43,712 bases of DNA, taken from assembly GCA_035642415.1 (NCBI GenBank), contig DASQSI010000064.1, positions 1 to 43,712 of the forward strand. The letters run 5' to 3'. A program made the position numbers and the translations under genes. Source of the DNA: Rubrobacter_F sp035642415. GTDB taxonomy: Bacteria > Actinomycetota > Rubrobacteria > Rubrobacterales > Rubrobacteraceae. The notes below the pieces were generated by a model. The model was not told where the DNA came from. It saw only the letters and a program-made list of their open reading frames with translations, and made no database searches. Position 1 is the first letter of the stretch. The number at the start of each line of letters is the position of its first letter. This document shows positions 41,181 through 43,712 of the stretch, one piece after another.

Positions 41181-41271
41181 CCCTGACGCCATAGGGGGTC
41201 GACCACAAAGAAGAGGGCCGGGACAACGAAGAAGATCCGGCCGTCAGGGTGGTCACGCCTTCTTACCCCCT
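41181..41271 (+). other. Candidate structured RNA upstream of mop
   Basis: Several complementary segments interlock: CCCTGACG (41181-41188) with CGTCAGGG (41242-41249); GACCAC (41201-41206) with GTGGTC (41249-41254); GGCCGG (41216-41221) with CCGGCC (41237-41242); AGGGGG with CCCCCT (41193-41198 with 41266-41271). The first and second pairings cross each other, so they are alternative or form a pseudoknot. No coding frame explains it. It could be a riboswitch-like leader for mop or a structured 3' end of the small peptide gene. Confidence 0.3.
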
Positions 41272-41312
41272 GGGCTCTTAAGCTACACCCGATCCCCTGG
41301 TTAAAGGCAAAA

Positions 41313-41359
41313 GTCTTATGTAATAAAGGGAGGCTTGCCCAGGATTAGTTACATAAGAC
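41313..41359. repeat. 11-bp inverted repeat upstream of mop
   Basis: GTCTTATGTAA (41313-41323) and TTACATAAGAC (41349-41359) are exact inverted repeats with 25 bases between. The TTACAT core recurs at the end of the nearby 59-bp repeat copy. It may be a pair of regulator half-sites or element ends. Confidence 0.5.
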
Positions 41360-41385
41360 AAGAATGAGAGTCAGAGCCTCTGTTC

Positions 41386-41444
41386 CATAAACGGTCGTTT
41401 CTGGTACAAGCAGCGTGTATCAGAAACCACCGTTTTTGTTACAT
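41386..41444. repeat. 59-bp palindromic repeat, copy A (upstream of mop)
   Basis: Copy A matches the segment at 42856-42914 at 57 of 59 positions in the same orientation. It folds into a hairpin: AAACGGTCGTTTCTGGTACA (41389-41408) against TGTATCAGAAACCACCGTTT (41416-41435), with one C-C mismatch, one G-T wobble and a 7-base loop AGCAGCG. TTTTTGTTACAT follows the stem. It lies 127 bases upstream of mop. See the findings for interpretations (operator, RNA element, element edge). Confidence 0.85.
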
Positions 41445-41571
41445 AGCAGTAGGCTGAGTTCTAGCTAGCCACACAATCCCCGTTGTGCGAAGACCCCTCA
41501 GTAAGTATTAAAGTTTCGCTGTCTCGGGTAAGGCCTGGATGAGTAAGCCAAAAGTGTAAGGAGTAACTAGC

Positions 41572-41790
41572 ATGGCATTAAGTGCTCGTAACCGCCTTCC
41601 TGCCCAGATAACCGAGGTAGTGAAGGGCGAAGCGGCAGCTAGGGTATCTTTGCAGGCTGGTGATTGGCAGATGGTTGCTCTTATCACTCGCGAAAGCGCT
41701 GATGAACTAGGCCTTGAAGCTGGCCAGCAGGTGACGGCCTTAATCAAGGCCACGGACGTCATGATCATGACACAGGGAGATTTAGCCTAG
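41572..41790 (+). CDS. mop: Molybdopterin-binding TOBE-domain protein (Mop)
   Basis: A 72-residue single TOBE/Mop domain. MALSARNRLPAQITEVVKGE, AAARVSLQAGDWQMVALITR and ESADELGLEAGQQVTALIKATDVMI follow the Mop fold that binds molybdate in a multimer for storage or sensing. The ATG at 41572 has AAGGAG eight bases upstream. It is convergent with the molybdate-binding lipoprotein gene. The 59-bp repeat and an 11-bp inverted repeat lie upstream. Confidence 0.9.
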   Translation: MALSARNRLPAQITEVVKGEAAARVSLQAGDWQMVALITRESADELGLEAGQQVTALIKATDVMIMTQGDLA

Positions 41791-41834
41791 TACTACATAT
41801 ACCTCGCGATTAGAGGGGGCTATCGGCTCTTGTC

Positions 41835-42698
41835 TTACCCTGAAGGCGCCCCTTCGAAGCCGTACTTCCCCAGTATGCGCTGTCCTTCGTTGCTGAGTAC
41901 TAGGTCAACCCACTTCTGAGCTAGCTCAGCATTGCGTGCCTGCTTTAGCGTGGCTATCGGGTAGGTAGCTACGACGTTTAGCTCCTTGGGTATTTCTATA
42001 ACTTTTACCTTGTTTGCAATGTCCAGCGTTACATCGGTGACGTAGGCGAAGGTGGCATCTGCCTCTCCCAAGGCTACTCTGTTGGCTGAAGCCCGCACGT
42101 TTGCTTCCCGCGAGACTATATTGTTCAAGACCTGCTGCTCAAAATCTCCTCCGTATGCGGATTCAGCGTTTGCGAGGATGTTCTTGGCATACTCAGCGAT
42201 GGGTACTCCGTCTTGAGCTAGCACAATCCTTATTCTGGGCTTAGCGAGGTCCTGAAGCTCTTGAACTGAGGCTGGGTTGTCTTTGGGAACAATCAAAACT
42301 GGCCGGTTCCTTGCGAAGAGCTGTGGTGTATTAACGAGATCGTCTTGTACAGCGGCATCCATCTTTACCTCATCAGCTGAGGCAAAGACATCTGCTGGTG
42401 CTCCCTGCTCAATTTGGGTAAGAAGCTCAGAACTTCCACCGAAGCTCGTATTGACGTTCGCGCCTGGATTGCGCTCCTCAAAGATCGTGGCCAGCTCACC
42501 GAAAGCGTCTGTGAGCGAAGAGGCAGCAAGCACGGTAACCGTGCCACCGCTTGTTTGCTCTTCACCGGTAGTTTGAGAAGAGCCTTCGCCTCCTGATGGG
42601 CTTGCATCACCACCGCACCCCGTAAGGCCGAAGGTCGGCCCGAGCAGAACCAAGAACAGCAACGATGCGAGAAACCCTCTCTGGCCAGCCAACTTCAC
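41835..42698 (-). CDS. modA: Molybdate ABC transporter substrate-binding lipoprotein ModA
   Basis: A 287-residue lipoprotein. I take the GTG at 42698 (AAGGA about 10 bases upstream), giving a hydrophobic signal LASLLFLVLLGPTFG and a lipobox LTGC. The mature part has TVTVLAASSLTDAFGELA, FGGSSELLTQIEQGAPADVFASAD and ANRVALGEADATFAYVTDV, the ModA-type oxyanion sites. It binds molybdate or tungstate outside the membrane for an ABC importer, but no modBC is in the window. Copy B of the 59-bp repeat lies about 158 bases upstream. An in-frame extension to 42830 lacks signal-like features. Confidence 0.92.
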   Translation of the reverse strand: MKLAGQRGFLASLLFLVLLGPTFGLTGCGGDASPSGGEGSSQTTGEEQTSGGTVTVLAASSLTDAFGELATIFEERNPGANVNTSFGGSSELLTQIEQGAPADVFASADEVKMDAAVQDDLVNTPQLFARNRPVLIVPKDNPASVQELQDLAKPRIRIVLAQDGVPIAEYAKNILANAESAYGGDFEQQVLNNIVSREANVRASANRVALGEADATFAYVTDVTLDIANKVKVIEIPKELNVVATYPIATLKQARNAELAQKWVDLVLSNEGQRILGKYGFEGAPSG

Positions 42699-42855
42699 TC
42701 TATGATTGTCCTTCTTGCAAGCTTTTAGGCTACAAGAAGGGAGAGCCGAGTTCTTTGGGTAATATGCACAGACTTTCGTTTTAATATCAGGGCAAGGAGA
42801 GAGTCTTCGAGAAGACCTTAGGCCCGGCAATCGGAGGCATAGGCAGAGAGTGTGT

Positions 42856-42914
42856 CATAAACGGTCGTTTCTGGTACAAGCAGCGTGTATCAAAAACCTC
42901 CGTTTTTGTTACAT
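42856..42914. repeat. 59-bp palindromic repeat, copy B (upstream of modA)
   Basis: Copy B differs from copy A at two positions (G to A and A to T in the right arm), which weaken two stem pairs. It keeps the 7-base loop and the TTTTTGTTACAT tail. It lies 158 bases upstream of the modA start on the opposite strand. The truncated-hemoglobin fragment begins about 57 bases after it. Confidence 0.85.
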
Positions 42915-42970
42915 CTCCCACTCTCCGCTCAAAACCTGCTGTTGACGCTTACAAATCTGTTTCAAAACCC

Positions 42971-43141
42971 ATATCAAACACCGAGGAAGAGTGGGAAGCG
43001 TTTATGGATGACCTCCAGCAATCGCTGGATAAATTCGCAGTGCCCCAGCCCGAGCAGGATGAGGTGAAAGCTATAGTGGAGAGCACCAAGGAGACTATAG
43101 TAGTAGAACCTCTCCAAGAAGGGCCAGTGGAAGTGTCCTAG
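42971..43141 (+). pseudogene. Truncated hemoglobin C-terminal fragment
   Basis: The frame reads ISNTEEEWEAFMDDLQQSLD, KFAVPQPEQDEVKAIVESTK, ETIVVEPLQEGPVEVS and TAG at 43141. The WxAFxxDLxxSLDKFxVPxxEQxEVKAIVESTxxxIVV pattern matches the C-terminal end of group 1 truncated hemoglobins (oxygen or NO binding). The heme-binding N-terminal two-thirds is absent; the region upstream is the repeat copy B. An ATG at 43004 exists but would give a functionless peptide. Confidence 0.5.
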
Positions 43142-43272
43142 CTGCTTCGCGTACTCACAAGCTATTCCACTTCTGGCGTTACGAGACCCAGGATCGCCGG
43201 TGTAAGCATTTGTAAAAAATAGTCCATTTGGGTCATGCACTTCCTCGTCGATCCCACCACAATAAAGAAGAA

Positions 43273-43370
43273 TCGGGCTGGACTTCTGGTGTGCGTCAGA
43301 GGGTGTGTGCCAGCCCGAATATAAAAGCCGGGCTGGCCTTCTAGGTGTGTAGGAGGGGGACTAGCCCGGC
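43273..43370. repeat. Pair of related hairpins (CGGGCTGG stems)
   Basis: TCGGGCTGG (43273-43281) pairs with CCAGCCCGA (43310-43318), and GCCGGGCT (43327-43334) pairs with AGCCCGGC (43363-43370). The loops are also alike: both begin CTTCT and contain GTGTG and GAGGG. They lie downstream of the BofA-like gene, followed on the minus strand by a T-rich stretch. They may be tandem terminators or a repeat family. No gene is otherwise visible in 43142-43489. Confidence 0.55.
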
Positions 43371-43489
43371 AATAATCTAGTGATCGTCCTTGTTACCCTC
43401 GAAACAAAACCCTAAACATGAAAAAGGCCAGAGCCCCTGATATAGGACCCCGGGCAGGTGTGTAAGCAGGCTACTCACTAAACGACAAC

Positions 43490-43711
43490 CTAAAAAGCTA
43501 CTTCCAGGAGATGCAGTATCAGGACGAACAGCCACCCAACTACACCACCAACGGCGCAGATGAGTATGGTGAAAGGGTTTATGAGAATAGGCGGTATAAG
43601 GACTAGGTTCGTCACGAACAGTAGGACCACCCCAACGATGGTGTTCATGAGAAGCCATGGCACCACAGCCTCGCTCCCCCTCAGCATAACGCCCAAGACC
43701 ATCAACACCAT
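43490..43711 (-). CDS. BofA-family membrane protein (may extend beyond window)
   Basis: A 73-residue hydrophobic protein: PWLLMNTIVGVVLLFVTNLV, LIPPILINPFTILICAVGGV and VGWLFVLILHLLEVAF. The N-x-x-x-G and INxFTxLICAxGG patterns match the BofA/pro-sigma-K processing inhibitor-like family, found in actinobacteria and archaea as well as spore-formers, with unknown role outside sporulation. The frame reaches the right edge and may start further upstream. The paired hairpins lie 3' of it. Confidence 0.65.
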   Translation of the reverse strand: MVLMVLGVMLRGSEAVVPWLLMNTIVGVVLLFVTNLVLIPPILINPFTILICAVGGVVGWLFVLILHLLEVAF

Positions 43712-43712
43712 C

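Noticed and set aside
41386..42914. IS200/IS605-type element with end hairpins
   Set aside because: The repeat copies are hairpins at both ends of a unit, but no TnpA or TnpB gene lies between them; kept only as a remote alternative.
42974..43240. Minus-strand 88-residue frame near the second repeat
   Set aside because: It is the antisense of the hemoglobin-like fragment, which has the clearer family pattern.

Overview
The window looks like a chromosomal segment of a moderately high-GC actinobacterium, probably a Rubrobacter-like lineage. This is inferred from the gene repertoire, the frequent GTG/TTG starts behind strong AGGAGG-type ribosome sites, the many paralogous acyl-CoA ligases, and the HxxxCxxC small protein following an ECF sigma factor. 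No ribosomal marker is present, so the placement is tentative.

Layout. (1) 0-11.4 kb, housekeeping and stress: two Nudix hydrolases, a ZIP metal transporter divergent from a ferritin with a Fur-like box between them, folE with a HAD hydrolase, an M29 aminopeptidase, a MOSC protein, an ECF sigma factor with a zinc-finger partner, an RpoD-family sigma factor, an MsrA-MsrB fusion and a CBS-CBS-ACT (AcuB-like) protein. A 3' remnant of a tRNA-Ala lies at 10.6 kb. (2) 12-31 kb, a lipid or carboxylic-acid catabolic island mostly on the minus strand: four acyl-CoA ligases (one frameshifted), a GCDH/ACX4-like acyl-CoA dehydrogenase, a dienoyl-CoA-reductase-like SDR, a second SDR, two hot-dog thioesterases, two 3-hydroxyacyl-CoA dehydrogenases, an enoyl-CoA hydratase, a thiolase, a catalytic/non-catalytic MaoC pair, an ACAD10/11- or LvaA-type kinase, and an MHS transporter. 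Together these could import, activate, oxidise and thiolyse acyl-CoAs. A 56-residue ORF is translationally coupled on both sides between the kinase and the MaoC pair. (3) 31-34 kb: a class-IV-like histone deacetylase-fold enzyme coupled to a renalase-like flavin amine oxidase, then small DNA-binding and hypothetical proteins. (4) 34.2-35.7 kb: a gene graveyard holding minus-strand 3' or internal fragments of endonuclease IV, acetolactate synthase, a cysteine-synthase-like protein and an ester cyclase, with a pair of related hairpins. (5) 35.7-43.7 kb, more AT-rich and accessory-like: an epoxide hydrolase, a flavin oxidoreductase without a canonical start, a TubC-N-like small protein, a P-loop kinase, a 5'-truncated PfkB kinase, an HTH protein, two TatA/B-type proteins, a 30-residue membrane peptide, and a convergent mop/modA pair. 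Further right are a truncated-hemoglobin fragment, a second hairpin pair and a BofA-like membrane protein at the edge.

The most unusual signal is a 59-bp, strongly palindromic sequence present twice (57 of 59 identical, same orientation) at 41386-41444 and 42856-42914. The copies bracket the convergent molybdenum genes mop and modA, one upstream of each. They could be operators or RNA elements of a molybdate regulon, or the edges of a small mobile or duplicated cassette. Next in interest are the coupled 56-residue ORF (a possible LvaB-like partner of the kinase), the deacetylase/amine-oxidase pair, and the concatenated gene fragments at 34.5-35.7 kb. No CRISPR array, transposase, integrase, complete tRNA or rRNA was seen.
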